From the NCBI GenBank assembly GCA_019614645.1, contig JABWDB010000012.1, forward strand, positions 4,960,001 through 5,024,000: DNA of 64,000 bases. The letters run 5' to 3'. The first letter of the stretch is position 1. The number at the start of each line of letters is the position of its first letter. The stretch comes from Stratiolaelaps scimitus (lineage: Eukaryota > Arthropoda > Arachnida > Mesostigmata > Laelapidae). Shown here piece by piece: positions 26,154 through 39,127 of the stretch. The notes beneath the pieces are model-generated. The model was not told where the DNA came from, made no database searches, and saw only the letters and a list, made by a program, of their open reading frames with translations. The position numbers and the translations under genes were made by a program.

Positions 26154-26260
26154 CATCGGGTAGATTACAGACCCATTCGGGTCTGTAATGTGTATGTGTG
26201 TGTATGTGTTTGTAATCTACCCCATCGGGTAGATTACAAACACACACACACACATATACA
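26154..26260. repeat. Compound hairpin with duplicated 16-base unit
   Basis: The unit CATCGGGTAGATTACA occurs at 26154-26169 and 26223-26238. An 11-bp perfect hairpin lies at 26164-26174/26179-26189. A second hairpin pairs GTGTTTGTAATCTACCC with its complement just downstream, extended by TG and CA runs out to about 26260. Confidence 0.7.
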
Positions 26261-27072
26261 CAAAAGACCCTAGCGTTCCCACACGAAGTCATCGCTGCTC
26301 GTATTCACAATAACGGCAGCGACGCCGCCGACGTCAACAACAACAACGATAGCAACGCAGTCACGAGCAAGCAGACGGCGGCGACGACGACGACATACGG
26401 ACGTCGAGAGCGACTGGCGGCAATGGCCAAAATCCGACGCAGAAGTTCGGAGCAGCTTTTGATCGGAGTCGTTCTGTGGGTGGGGCAGGGAGCGTCCATC
26501 CTGGCGGATACGACGCTCGTAGAGATTTGAACGACTCGGAAAACTGTCAACGGTGGACAAAGCACAGCAATGATCCGGCGTAGCCGACGCAGAGACAAGG
26601 CAGAACAGCGAGCGAGAGAGGCTATGCGAGAGATGGTGCGGTGCTCCCTTTGCAAAGAAATATCAATAGCGACAAACACTAACATCATCGGCCTGTTGCC
26701 GTCGTCAGCAGGAGGCTTGTTGTTCTGACAACTGCAGCTGCACTGGCTGACGCTCGGTCTCATAATTGAACACGAACGTACAGCCAGCAGCAACTTGCCG
26801 TTTAACGGCACCGCGGATCGGATCGGCCCGTCAGCCGCCGTTCGTAGGAGCGTCCCTAGTGAACACAACAATAGCCTGTTGTTTACGTGCCAGCCGATCC
26901 GGCAGCGGCGTACACCGCAGTGGCGGAAACATACGCTGGCAAGCAACAGGGGCGCATCAGTGACGCTTTTGTCACCACGTCATGAGCTGGCAGTGGGACA
27001 CAACGGCACACAGATGGCAGATAGTGCTACTGTCGGATAGCCCAATAGGAACAATGATAAAAGAAGTATCAA

Positions 27073-27074
<2 letters not shown>

Positions 27075-27105
<31 letters not shown>
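27075..27105. repeat. (AT)n microsatellite
   Basis: Uninterrupted alternating AT of 31 bases. It creates Ile-Tyr runs in the crossing frames, so ORFs through it are artefacts. Confidence 0.9.
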
Positions 27106-27109
<4 letters not shown>

Positions 27110-27374
27110 TATATTTGTTGACAACTAAGCGTCGCTCCGTCATTATCGTCATCACTGTCTGGGTCCCTTGCCCCGGTCCCCGCCTGGTCGTCGTCCACCT
27201 GTGTACCCTGACGCCACGTACTGTCCAGCGACGACTGCGTAGTCGCCTTGACGTCGACAAGCGGACGAACGAACAAACTCTGGATGGAAATACAGGGCGT
27301 ACGACATGTTATGGTAATTGTCGGCCTCCCGACATCTATGGGAGAAAAATGCATCCGCACCTCGATAAGGCCAC

Positions 27375-27440
27375 AGCCCCGGCAGGATTTGAACCAACCA
27401 TCTGGGACATATTCGACCACCGGGATCCACGTATACTCCG
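27375..27440 (-). other. Possible second tRNA-like stretch (B-box-like)
   Basis: The minus strand contains GGTTGGTTCAAATCCTGCCG, which resembles a T arm and B box. Flanking CCCGG and CCGGG could pair as an acceptor-like stem. No clear A box or anticodon arm is visible, so this may be a SINE relic or chance. Confidence 0.2.
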
Positions 27441-27870
27441 CGATGTGCAATCACCAAAATCCGAGCATAAACGATGCAGTTATTTATCTACCGTGACCAG
27501 CTTCAGCGGAAATCTGTTGCGTTTCTCACAGCGATAGACAATGTCCGAGGGAGAGAGAGAGAGAGAGAGAGAGGAATGAGCCCAGAGAAGGCATCCTATT
27601 GATATAGTACTGATATGTGCGTACGTAAGTGAGTTATTGTCTGATGTGGCTTTTTGTCATCACGGTGACGATGAATATACTGTACCAAAATGCAAGTTGT
27701 CTATGAAGACATGGCAATCAAAAGTATGGTCAAAGTCGCGATTGTTGCGGGATTTGCGTGGATAAGCTCTATTTTCAAAAGATTGTAGGGTATAAAGCGC
27801 ACTTATCCGGTACATCTTTAAGTGCTGATATTAGAAGAGCACTAAGTCGGTAGAGCATTGATCTCAGTAA

Positions 27871-27874
<4 letters not shown>

Positions 27875-27905
<31 letters not shown>
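27875..27905. repeat. (AT)n microsatellite
   Basis: Alternating AT of about 31 bases in a gene-free stretch. Confidence 0.9.
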
Positions 27906-27909
<4 letters not shown>

Positions 27910-30900
27910 TTAGTTTGCACAACTTTTAAATGCTATACAATTAAACCATCTTAGCGTACACACACGAACTCCGGCAGACCCAAATGTGCAGATGAGATTG
28001 TTTGATACATTTGTTTGAGATTTGTTCAGCGAGAGAATAAATAGTAATCGCATGGCTCAACACACTTTTCAATGTCGGGCTCGATCATCGATTCATGGGA
28101 CGATATCTATCCCTGGACTGCTTTGTATCAAAGCAAAATGCGCCGTCATCGCCTACTTCTATGACTACGCTGAGACGAAATGTATCCGAACGGGTGAACA
28201 ATGGTGTAGGCGACATCCTGACGTCAATCGCTCACAACTTATCCATTGGCTGAACCGATCCGTGGATGCCAGGCGAGATGACACGCGGCCACATTATTAT
28301 TCTGGCAGTAACTTTCCAAAAGTGGACAATTCGTTAACTTGTTGCAACCAAATTGGATAACAAAATTAAATGCATGTATATACACCCGGCGATTGTCACT
28401 ACGAGCTCACCGCTGCCAAAACGCTGCCCCGACGCAGGCCCAATAGTTCGATTCGTATTAATGCTCGATCGAGAGAAATCCAGGCGTTTTGGTCTCACCA
28501 CAGAATTGTTATACTAGTGTCGCTTACACAGATCGCCTCATGCCGCTGTTTCCAGGGCGGCCGCCTCGCCGGCCCGACCTCACGCACTCTTACCATATGG
28601 CGTTTGATCGGACGAATACACCTATAGTATCATTGAGATATTTCAGCGAATTTCAATCGTGACGACCTTCGAATGAGTTTTCTTTCAAAACGTTACCGTA
28701 CATATTGCCCCCCCCCCCATGATTACGTTATCGCTATACGGACAGAACACATAAGCCATCACTAGGCTATAGGGGGTCTCTCAAAGAAAAACAAACGACT
28801 CAGTTCCGCTAGCCAGCAAGAGCAGTAAGGGTTGATCAGTTGCTGGTGTCACGGCCAAGTTAAGCGACGACGTCGCCATTCTCTGATACTTCCCAGGCAG
28901 GAGGTCAGCCACTCGGTAGGCAAGCGTTTCGTCATTCGCTCTAAGGGCAAAGTAACAACAACATACTCAGATGGACAGGCAAAGATACGCGGCTAGCGAG
29001 AGCAAGGCCAGCTGGAGGGTGTGCGCCTTCTTCGACACGTTCCCCAATAATCCCTCGAGGTGTTGCACGGATGCATCAGCACAGATCAGGATCGAGAAAC
29101 AAGTGGCGGACAGAGCGGCGGAGCACTCGTCGATGAGACAGGAAATTGCTGCGCGTTCAGCCAACGCAACGAGCGCAAGGTGACTCGGATTAACAGCAAT
29201 TAACTCGTCTCTGAAATTATTACCCACTCGGATCGAGGCTAATTAGCTAAGAGGCAGTAACAGTTGCTGTCGGGTAACACGTTCTAGGCGAGCTCGGGAA
29301 TCATTGAGACGTAGGTGGTCGGGAGATCCGAACATTCTACGTACAATGGTGTAGGCGTTCGACAATCTGTAGTCCCAAGCTGAGTCTATGATAAACGGCG
29401 CAGAATGATGTGGTCACATGATTTGAAACGAGATTGTTGTTCCAATTCACTGCGAAATCATATCTTGTTGTTTTGTGAACATCATCTTTGTGGTTTCTGC
29501 AACTGTACCGCCGATATTTTAATATTTGGTGAGCGCCCTGAGGGGGAAATCTGTGTGAATGATGTTCGCGAGCATGTGACGTTTAAGTTAACGTTCCAAA
29601 CTTAAGCTGGCTAGCCTGCCCTTAAAGACACCCCCTTCAATCGAATGAGAGCGATACAAATGTTAATTCTTTGGCGGTGGTGGGTAATAGCCCATTGAAT
29701 TGACACGAAGCTAGAGCTACGATGGTCATTGTAGAGATGGTTGCTTATGGCTCTCAGAAGCGACAATATCCGAATTTCACCTAGTGAACGTTGACATTTA
29801 GTGCAAATTACACCAGCGAGCCGTTCGTTTCGCTTAAATTCGTAACTTATCCGGCTTAGTCGAGCTGTCCCAGAGCGCGGTTACGACGAACACGGTTCAC
29901 ATGAATCGGAACAACGTGGTTCAGAGCGCCGTCCAGCCAGGGAACGCAATCTCGGAGCAAACGACATCCGCGGTGGAGACGACCTCGTGAAAACAATACT
30001 GTTCCTACGGGGCCCGACCAACCCAGCGCTGGTTCACATCAATACAGGATTTCCCAAGAGCGTTGAAATCCCACGAGTAGCCCGTCGCCTTTCAGGACGC
30101 AATAGTCGTCTGTTGAACAGCAATTTCTGGACACTGATAGAAATCCGCAACAATTTTTTGTTCAGAAACTTCTCACCACGAATACTCCCTCGCTAGAGGC
30201 CCTTTTCCTCGACGCGGTGCAGCTTAGCCACTTTCGACTTGAACTCGGAATAGCATTTCATCTCATGCCAACTACAGCAGTTAGTTATCTTGCAACACAA
30301 AATGTTTGCTAGATAATAATAACCCGCACTAGATACACGCTAGCGTGAGACTTATTCATGAACGAGTAGAAAAGGAAGAGAAACGCAGAGGCAAACGAGA
30401 CCCAGCCGTCATCCAGATCTTCAACCACCGTCCGCTAGCTATTGCAAAGGTCGAAGTACGACCAATAGGGGCGCGTTGGCCGACAAAATCCCCCAGTGAA
30501 CAAACGCCAGTGACGATTGCTATAGCAAAATCTACTCGGGAAAGTGGTGCACGTACATATTTGAACCAATATCGCATCGATCTGCTCATTTTTATTAAGC
30601 CACATTTAATATCATATTCCCTCGCAATGGGACAGGCAAGCAGACACACCCACTCACCTCGATTGAGAGATGAAGGCCGAGTCACAGAATACGAGGGAAG
30701 GGCATACACACTTCGTGTGGTCGATCGCACTCAAGGCAAAATACAGTTACGGCTTCGCCACCAAACAACTTGGGGCAAATCCGCAACGAGAACAATGATA
30801 TGGTGCAGAATGATACCGCGCCGACGTTCGCTGCTAACTGCTCCTGTTGTTAGCTTAATTTGTTGACTATTTCTATGGGCTCAATGTGGCTTACAGGGGG

Positions 30901-31530
30901 CGGGCGGGGGGCGGCGGCGGCGCCGTGTGTCGGTTGGAGAGAACTAGATAATCCTATTGTTCTCACATGTATCACGAGGCAGTCCATAGGAGAGCGACGT
31001 CACGTGCTGCCCCTGCTAACAGCCAATGCTACCGTGTTCAACTACCGTTAGTTCGGTGAAATACCTCTCGGCGATGATGAGGATGAAATGGTGACGATTA
31101 AAGAAAAGTGATAAAAGTAAAAATAATAATATAATAATCAGTATCGATCGAAGAATTTGTGACTTCGAGCCCTCTCCTCGATCGCATCGAACAGACAGTG
31201 CTGCTTCTTCGCCTGGCTCGGCCTTCGCCATCCAGCGTTATCGATAACACGCTAAGATACTTCGCACAGAAAGCACTCGTTCAGTGTGTTGATGTGTTCC
31301 GCTCAAAGGCGGCAGTCGAAAGTTGACCACGGCGAAAAACAAAAGCGTACAGGAAAGCGCAAAGCTCGACACCACGATCAATACAACACTACGGGCGCAA
31401 TGTACTATTACCATAGTAGCTATAGAAGTATTCAAGGAAACGCCGAAATTGCTTGTTCGAAACTTGCCAGCAAGCTTCATATCCAGCCCTCGTTCACGCT
31501 TCCGTTTACAGGGATGCAGCCGTCTCCGCA

Positions 31531-31639
31531 CGAACGACAATCAAACGGACCACTCGACAAAACCCCGGCAACACGGAGCTAGGAGGCTCCGAGTACTTTC
31601 CGTAAGTTGGTGCCGAGTGGTCCGTTTGTCTCTCGTTCG
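31531..31639. repeat. Fold-back inverted repeat, 26-bp arms
   Basis: Arms 31531-31556 and 31614-31639 match at 23 of 26 positions. A 6-bp hairpin (cggagc/gctccg) sits in the centre. There is no TA tract here, so not every fold-back depends on TA repeats. Confidence 0.7.
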
Positions 31640-33302
31640 AAAGTTCAACTGGTTGCTGATGCCGTGAATTTTTTTTGTTTCCCATTTATTTGACCAACCA
31701 ACTTACGACTGTTTGTGTCTCTGGGCGTGTTTCTGAACTGTACATATATATTCGATTAAATACCGCCAGCCCACTTAAGCATACCTCTCGACTTTATGTG
31801 GTCTATCTTAACTCTTTCTACGGTTCTTCTCACCAAGAGACAGTTACATGCGATTATCTTGGACTACGATCTTTATTCGAATAAGGAAGACTCTGGTCAA
31901 ATAGGTGATCCTGCGCGAATACAAACGAGAAAGATTACTCTAGTCATTTTAGACTAGAGCGACTTCGAAACGTACCCTCACGATTGATGCATCCGATATG
32001 CCTTCGTCTTCGTTGAGCGACAACGATAACTAGCGTCAATTGCCAATCAACAATAGCTTTGCATTGCATATTTGCTCTAACTGATTGCAATGAATGGAAC
32101 CACGTGATCTAATCATCCACAAGATGGCCGATGTGTCATATAGGTAACCCTGCTCACGTATCTGTGTCTAGTTCGATCCACTCGATGGCGGGATGTTCCA
32201 CGTCAGACTTTTCACCCACGGGAAGGAGGCGATGTGGATTACTGATGCATTACTATCGACTCGGGCTCGATTACCCGATCAGCTACGATATGCTGGCAGC
32301 TGGCAAATGCTTCCACGCGTTTCTAGCAATTCGCGACCGACGCTATTCGGAGCTGAGTTCCGCGCCTGTAATTCGAGGCCAGAGTTTGACGCGACCGTGA
32401 GAACATGTTGTCCGACTGGAGGCCATCTAGTGCTGGCGGTTCTACTAGAAGGAGCAGTCGACTACGGCCGATACGGGGTATTTTCGTCTTGCTCACAGCC
32501 AGCTTGATTACGCAAAGGGTCCGCAGTGAGATCCCAACAGGTTGGTGCGGCTGAAATCAATATGTACAAGCGCTATTACCTCGTGAGCACTTCATGAAGC
32601 ACTTCAGCATTGCCGCATTACGCATAGATTAGCTGGAGTATGCGCTGGTGTTGTTTTTACGTGATGTTCTTCCTCGAATGTCCCCTCGTACTGCAACATA
32701 CGGCGAATGGTCACCGTCACCAAAGACCTTGCGCGCTGTAGACAGTGCTAAGTAGAAAAGGTCCAGCGAAGGAAGGATTTAGCACCAAGCGTCGCAACCC
32801 CATGAGGTCCCGATACTGATCTAGCAACTTGTGGTTCTTGTAACTTGTGCTACGGTTATCTCCGTCGTACGTCAACCACGCAGCTGTATTTTTCCAGTAG
32901 CAATGTACTCCCATTGGCACCTAGCCATTCGAATTGGTTCCCCCCGTGTCGCTGTTGGCATTGGGGCCAATGAGCCTTTGGTGGACCGCTAGCTGATGTT
33001 AATGCGGAAAGGATACAGCCCTTACATTAAGAAAACTATAACCTATGTTCTTCAATTTCGAAGCTATAAGTTGGCGAATGCTGAACTGAAATATACCTTC
33101 ACCATGTATTCTCTTGATAAATCGGGACGGCAACCTGTCAGCAATATTCATCATTGTCGAATTGTAAATACTTTTGGATGTCACCAACGAGTATTCAACG
33201 ACACCAGATATATATTTGTATATTACCTTACCTCTTTTTACCAATAACGTCGGCTTAGACTAACTTCATCAATCTACCTTGTCGAGGTTTGATTAATTAC
33301 AG

Positions 33303-34085
33303 AAAGTTTCCTCGTAGCGGCCTTTGCACACGAACGCAACGTCACCATCGAGCTAACGTACCCGTACTTGGAGCACATTAAGGCAGTGATATTCGGTCTA
33401 TACACATGTGATGCAAAGACGTCCGTGTGTCGATATGACAAGATTATCAGGCGCGACCCGAAGACCCATGATACGTTTTATGGTCCAACAGTGAGTGGTA
33501 TTCCCCCCATGATTCCTGTCCTGTCCGTAGCTAAAAAGCAAAAAGGTTACGCAGTGTCCTTGTAACGATTTCTTTCCGGCGGTCGCTTGTCCAGCAACGA
33601 TTTGAACCAGTCCAATTCAAATATAATGGCCAGAAGTATGTCACAGCTTTGCGCCGAGCATTGGTTCTGCCACAGACCCCACTGCTGATCGAGAGGGCTG
33701 ACCGCGTCCGCCACATCGAAAGCTCGTAGGTTTGATAAGAAAGCGTAATCGGATTGAGAGTCGTTCGTGGCGACCAATTTGTGCCATTCCCATCAAACGA
33801 CGCTCTTGGAATTGTTCAAATTTAATTCATGGTTGGTCGCTTCTCGTTGTGTTGCAGATTATCCCAATGGGTGTGTCCCCAGAGCAGTTCGATGTTGGAG
33901 TCTTTCCTTGGTTTCTGGTTGGCCTCAAGAAACACCAGGCCAAGCCTACTAGCTTCGGCCTGTTGGATCTATCGGTGTGCGATGTAAAGTGTTACGATGA
34001 GGCCGGTAAGTGTGTGTAATGATTTTTGTCTACCGTTGGCGATGCTACAGGCTCACTTTCGCTATTAGTAAGATTTGTCTGTCTA

Positions 34086-34121
<36 letters not shown>

Positions 34122-35240
34122 CAGACATATATATATGTATATATTTCTGCCAAATCAAATTTAAGCTAAGGACAAGACAGTGCTCTGAGCACGCTCGTGC
34201 ACTTGAGTATGAATTGGGCAGTTCAGCAGTTTAATCAGATTATGACCGGAGGAAAACGGTGAACAAAAGTCGTAGAGAATCGTTGAATAATCTGCCTCTT
34301 CGACGATCTAACTGCGTAGAAACGAAAACCACCTCGCTCAGTTAGGACGGGCGTTAGGGCTCTCCATAACAGAGTTGTAGGCAAACACTTGGAATCCGGG
34401 CGAGAAAACAATACTGGTTGAATTACTAGGGCCACGTGCGCTCGCCATTTTTCTTTCGAAGATCGAACCTGGCATAGCTTAGCGTTGTGCATGAAATAAT
34501 TCCTAATTATTGTATGTTTGAATAAATCTCCGTTTGGCCTTGTTATATAACAGTAAGAGCTCCAAGATCCAACATCCACAGCTCTTCAATCGTCGAAACG
34601 AAATATCTAGCGGTTCCGTCGGTGTTGATATCGTATTAAGTGCAGAAACATATTAACCCAAAGAACTCTTCAGCCATAGTAGGAAACTCGCAGTTCTTAA
34701 TACAACAGATGGACAGAAACGATTTTCCGATGATGGTGAACTTCCTGATAAACATATAGTGGCTGATGCACTTACGAAGAATTCTCGAAAATCTCGTATA
34801 GTGCATGTTTTGTGGTGAAGATCAAAACTACGATGTGTGTCGGTACGATAGGTCTTGACATCAACCAGTGATCGTTTAACGCATTTGTCTTACTGCCTGC
34901 AGGGCCGAGTCCTGATACTCTCTCGAAGTTGCCTGAGCACACCGTGAGTGTCGAATCGAATCCACCCAAGGTAACCTTCCATCTAAGGTTTCAGGAGAAC
35001 GTTATAAAATGTCGGCCCAATCCGAACATAACAGAGGTTTATCTCTTTGCCCTTTTGAAGTTTATGTATGTCACGAATCAAAAGCACAGGGGCTACCTGT
35101 TATCAAAAGGTGCGACCGACTTCAAATTCGATTTCATCACCAAGGTCGGTTCAGTCCTCCACATGAAACTCTTTTGGAACTTGCGGTGTCCCTTGGAAAA
35201 GCGACAACTGTATTACAGCATATTAAAGAGTGCTAATTAG
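33303..35240 (+). CDS. Unrecognised small secreted protein, last three exons (5' exon missing)
   Basis: Exons 33303-33490, 33858-34005 and 34903-35240 join in frame. The junction phases are 0 and 1, the donors are gtgagt and gtaagt, and the acceptors are ttgcag and ctgcag; together they encode about 224 residues up to TAG. The first exon opens with a hydrophobic stretch (SFLVAAFA) followed by HERNVT, like the end of a signal peptide. That would put the start Met in a short upstream exon ending in one base of a codon, which I could not place. Six cysteines are visible (in YTCDA, SVCRY, SVCDV, VKCYD, IKCRP and LRCPL), with N-glycosylation sequons NVT and NIT. The N- and C-terminal halves each begin with a similar beta-strand-like pattern (NVTIELTYP, KVTFHLRFQ), which suggests two related lobes. 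I recognise no family. A candidate AATAAA lies at 35643-35648. Confidence 0.55.
34076..34127. repeat. (TA)n flanked by a perfect 14-bp inverted repeat
   Basis: Arms 34076-34089 and 34114-34127 are perfect complements around a (TA)n loop. It lies in the second intron of the secreted-protein gene, 70 bases after the donor. Confidence 0.75.
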
Positions 35241-35642
35241 ATCCTAGCAAACCAAGAAATCTGCAAGTCCAGCGCTCTCATTGACCTTCCCTTCATCATG
35301 ATCCAATATAACAAACACTTCGAAGAAGAGCCAACTTTTTTAGAGAACCACGCGAGTAGGCCGATCCGCTTTCAGGCCGCACAGCATAGCGGGTCTTTCT
35401 TCCGAGAGGAAAGCGCAGTCTGCCGTACCCAATACGCCTCCGGGCGATGGTTATGAATATCAGGCCAAGGAGACTCGTAGTCGGTCATTTGGCCACTGGA
35501 TTTTTATAAGCTTCGGTCGTATCATGCTACAGATGATGCATGGATGAATTTGGAATATATGTATACCTTCAATGATGAGGAATAGGGAAGGCTTTAATTA
35601 GAAGGTACATACCAAACATAAATCAATAAGAAAAAAAACATA

Positions 35643-35648
35643 AATAAA
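35643..35648 (+). terminator. Candidate poly(A) signal AATAAA of the secreted-protein gene
   Basis: AATAAA lies about 400 bases downstream of the TAG at 35240 in AT-rich sequence. It is the first canonical hexamer I noticed after the stop. Assignment rests on position only. Confidence 0.3.
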
Positions 35649-36052
35649 CATAAATTAATAATGAGGCTCCTCTGACAATGACGTCTGTCTCGTCTAGGCC
35701 TGTCCGAGTTTTCTCATTGCTCATTGTCTACCGTTCTATGGGTCGTTGTCACGAAATTCACAATAAATAGTCGAGATACCATTCACTATGTATTGTCGTC
35801 GAGCATCTCGAATATGGTTGCCTCGCCTCGATCTACGAAACAGCGATTCGACAACTCATCCTATATTCCATGGACACCCGAGACACATTGGGGTGGCGGC
35901 GCGCTGAAATGCTGGGACAAGTGGCGGTGAGTTCTCCAAACTTGCGTCGGCAATTGTGATGGTCGTACGTAATATCGCACAGAAGTAAAAAAAAGTCTCC
36001 GTAATATCCTATTTAATGATACAACATGCATGACCCGTATGGCACAATATGA

Positions 36053-36170
36053 GGTTAACGAGAGATAAATTATTCTCTCTCGCTAACGCCACTAATGTAT
36101 TTATACGTATATATATAATTCAATTCATTAGTGGCGTTAACAAAAGAGAATAATTTCTCTCTCCTTAACG
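36053..36170. repeat. Fold-back inverted repeat, 45-bp arms
   Basis: Arms 36053-36097 and 36126-36170 agree at about 39 of 45 positions, with a 28-base spacer rich in TA. This is the longest inverted repeat I found in the window. Confidence 0.8.
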
Positions 36171-37573
36171 ATATATTTATATATATATTCAACTCATTAA
36201 TCAAATCGTTCGCACAGGTCTCCGACGATCGAACATAATAATCAGTGGTCACTAAGAAAAGTATCGAGTTGGCAAGATATTCGACGAAAGGCACACACCC
36301 AATAATAAGCGCTGCCACTGTTTCTACTATGGCAATCGATAATAACAATGATCATTTTTCCACTTGCGGTCGTGATCAGCAATCGCATATTTCAATACAA
36401 ATATTCAACAAAAAAAACGAGAAAATTCAACGCTCGGATAAAATAACCAAAGCGAGCGAATTTTTGCTCGATCGTGGTCGCTGGTCTGTTATTGATTCCG
36501 TTGTTGTCGCATGAAACTGTTTACTTTTGCTGGTGGTTCTGCTGGTGCCGCTGCTGCGGTCAACGCGAACGACTGTGATCTTGGCGTTTGTTACAGTTTG
36601 TTACGGTACAAACAGTTGCTATACTTCCATTGGGTTCAACGGGCAGCTACAAAGACGTTGAACAGCTGATTCCAAAAAGTGACATGGCTACAAATCACTT
36701 GGTGGAATATATTAAATATATATATATATATATATATATACAGCTTAATCAGATGAACGAGCCGTTGCCGGCGATAAGTGCAACCACAAGTAACACCCCA
36801 ACACACACGGATCCATACAATATATATATATATATATAGAAATATACAAGATTTCATATTATTGTATGTCTCAATATAACCAATAATTAGTGACACAGTT
36901 GGGGACAGCGTGTGAAGCCGAGGCCACCATGGCCGTATATATTATATATATATATATGTATATATATAGAAAAAGCAAGAATGAATAAAATTGGACGACA
37001 TTGTTCCTTATGCTGTCACACTGTTCTTGACTTTTTTGTCCAAATCAATTGAATACTTAAAATCGACATCCACCCGCTCGTCCCAACAGAGTCCGCTCGA
37101 GTGGCCTGATCATTCATCATTCACTGAGGCCTGTGTACGTCTTTCCACGTTGGGTATATGCCCCTGGCGTAAAACCGACAACGCTACGAACAGACAGCAG
37201 CACGCAGTAACTTTAATCAAATTCTACCTTTCTGCAAAAACAACCACAACAAATAGTAATCGAATGTAAAGGCCTCTAACTCCGCTGCTGTTCGGCTGAT
37301 CGGAGCACCAGGAATCCGGATGGGATGAGCCAGGTTGACAAGACGACTACGCCATCCCTGTCAGTTTTTGATGTCCTTGGAGCGAAATTCGTCCATTCTT
37401 CCGTGGCATCATCGACGCCGTCACCATCCGCGTCGACGGCAGCCCTCGGTAGAAGTCAGCATTGATAGATGTTGAAGGGTTACACCAGTGTTGCGCCGGC
37501 TGCGCCACTCACGGTGGCGTTCCATCAGGAAATACTACCTTCGTTAACATTAGCTTCTCTCTATGCCCTATGC

Positions 37574-37678
<105 letters not shown>

Positions 37679-38050
37679 GATGCAATGGAATAGAAGCAAA
37701 TCGGACAAGGCATCGCGGTTGGCCCCTGGGTGTACCCTGAACAGATGCGAGCAGACGAGCAGCACAGGTACAAGACAAGCAACAAACGTTGTCCTGCACC
37801 GTGAAAGTGCACCACTGATACGAGAAAGTGGTAACGAAACAGCTGCACCTGAAGACCTGTGCTGCCTGCCGGACAAGTGGCCTACGTGGAGGACACGGTT
37901 TTGTCTGTGTACTGCTTAGTCTGTCGATCTTCGTTCCTGATTATGGTTAGTTCTTTGCGTGTATCGTCCTAGAGGCTTGGCCGGCCCCAGGCCAGCGAAG
38001 AAGCAAGCGGGAACAACGGATCAAACGTCATATTTTATATATATATATAT

Positions 38051-38193
38051 GCTTTCCACATTGGCGAGCACTCTGCGAGAAGTCGCATATGTATATATAT
38101 ATATATATATATATATGCGACTCCTGGCAGAGTTCGCTTTGCCGAAAACCCGTTGCACACGGCTCCTGATTTCTGCTCGCCAACGTGGAAAGC
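38051..38193. repeat. Nested fold-back around (TA)n with an extra segment in one arm
   Basis: The outer arms 38051-38070 and 38174-38193 match at 19 of 20 positions. The inner arms 38071-38090 and 38113-38132 match at 18 of 20. The right side carries about 41 extra bases (38133-38173) between inner and outer arm. A third partial copy of the outer arm start (gctttccacc) follows at 38201. Confidence 0.75.
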
Positions 38194-39082
38194 ACACGGA
38201 GCTTTCCACCTTGATGACATTTGCTAAATGATAATTATTATGATGATGATAGACATATATCGATAGATGGATGGATGATGGCGCCAGCAACAGCAGCGCA
38301 CTTCCCTAGGCATCTGCTGTTGCTGCTGCGTCGTGCACCATTGGTTTGGTAATGTGAAGCGGGCGCTCGGGCCGGGTCGCTTGCGTCCAGAGGCAAGAAA
38401 TCGTATTGCAATCGCTCGAGATGCGAGACGAGACGGCTACAAACATACCAAAGCGAAGGGTACGACATGGCAAATGGACAAAGACGAACAGATGCATCGA
38501 ACGTTCGATCGACGAACGAGAGCGCTCGTGGCAAACAAACACAAAGACAATAATAAAAAAAATCAAAGCTAAAATAAGAAATAAAACACAAAACAAAAAT
38601 ACAGAGGCTAAATACGAAGGGAACGCTAGTGTAAACCGAACGGGGGGGGGGGTTGGTTAGCTATAATCGTAACAGTAACAAGCTAAGCTAGACTATACGG
38701 GCGGAACGCGGGCGGCGGTGGCGGTGGCCGCGATGCCGCATGGGGCGCTAAGGACGTGGAGAGGAAATTGCAATCACGGTGACAGCAACGATTTGTGGCC
38801 AAAAGGCGACGCAACGCCGGGGACGTCGGCCTTGACGTTTCCACGTTTGCTGATTTTGGCCTGGGTGGTTCGTCTGAACTGCGTGAGGTATCGGGATGCG
38901 CCGGCGTGCAGCGGACAATCGGTCTTCAATGTGAAGTAAGCAAGCAAGCAAAACGAAAAAAAAGAGCAGAACTTCGATGACCACCCCTCGAAACCACGCT
39001 GGTCATGGAAACCAAATGGCAATTTCTACGGAGGCCGCTCCGATCATGGTATAACGAGAGTTGGATTCAGAAAGCACGAGAG

Positions 39083-39086
<4 letters not shown>

Positions 39087-39122
<36 letters not shown>
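39087..39122. repeat. (AT)n microsatellite
   Basis: Alternating AT of 36 bases after a short GA run. Confidence 0.9.

Positions 39123-39127
<5 letters not shown>

Larger units (their letters stand above)
20000..33302. other. Long gene-poor region
   Basis: I find no recognisable protein family here. It is filled with (TA)n, (GA)n and (CA)n tracts, fold-backs (listed separately), a triplet-rich GC block at about 26280-26960 and unremarkable frames. The missing first exon of the secreted-protein gene should be in its right part. Confidence 0.4.

Noticed and set aside
26305..26946. 213-codon minus-strand frame.
   Set aside because: Composition reflects CGA/CGG and AAC triplet runs (Arg- and Val-rich); overlapping frames are equally open and none looks conserved.
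28967..29227. Minus-strand frame with a hydrophobic, gustatory-receptor-like stretch.
   Set aside because: A TGA stop precedes the only good donor and no neighbouring exons with seven-TM character were found.
30345..30866. 173-codon plus-strand frame rich in Arg.
   Set aside because: No domain signature, and the opposite strand is also open over much of it.
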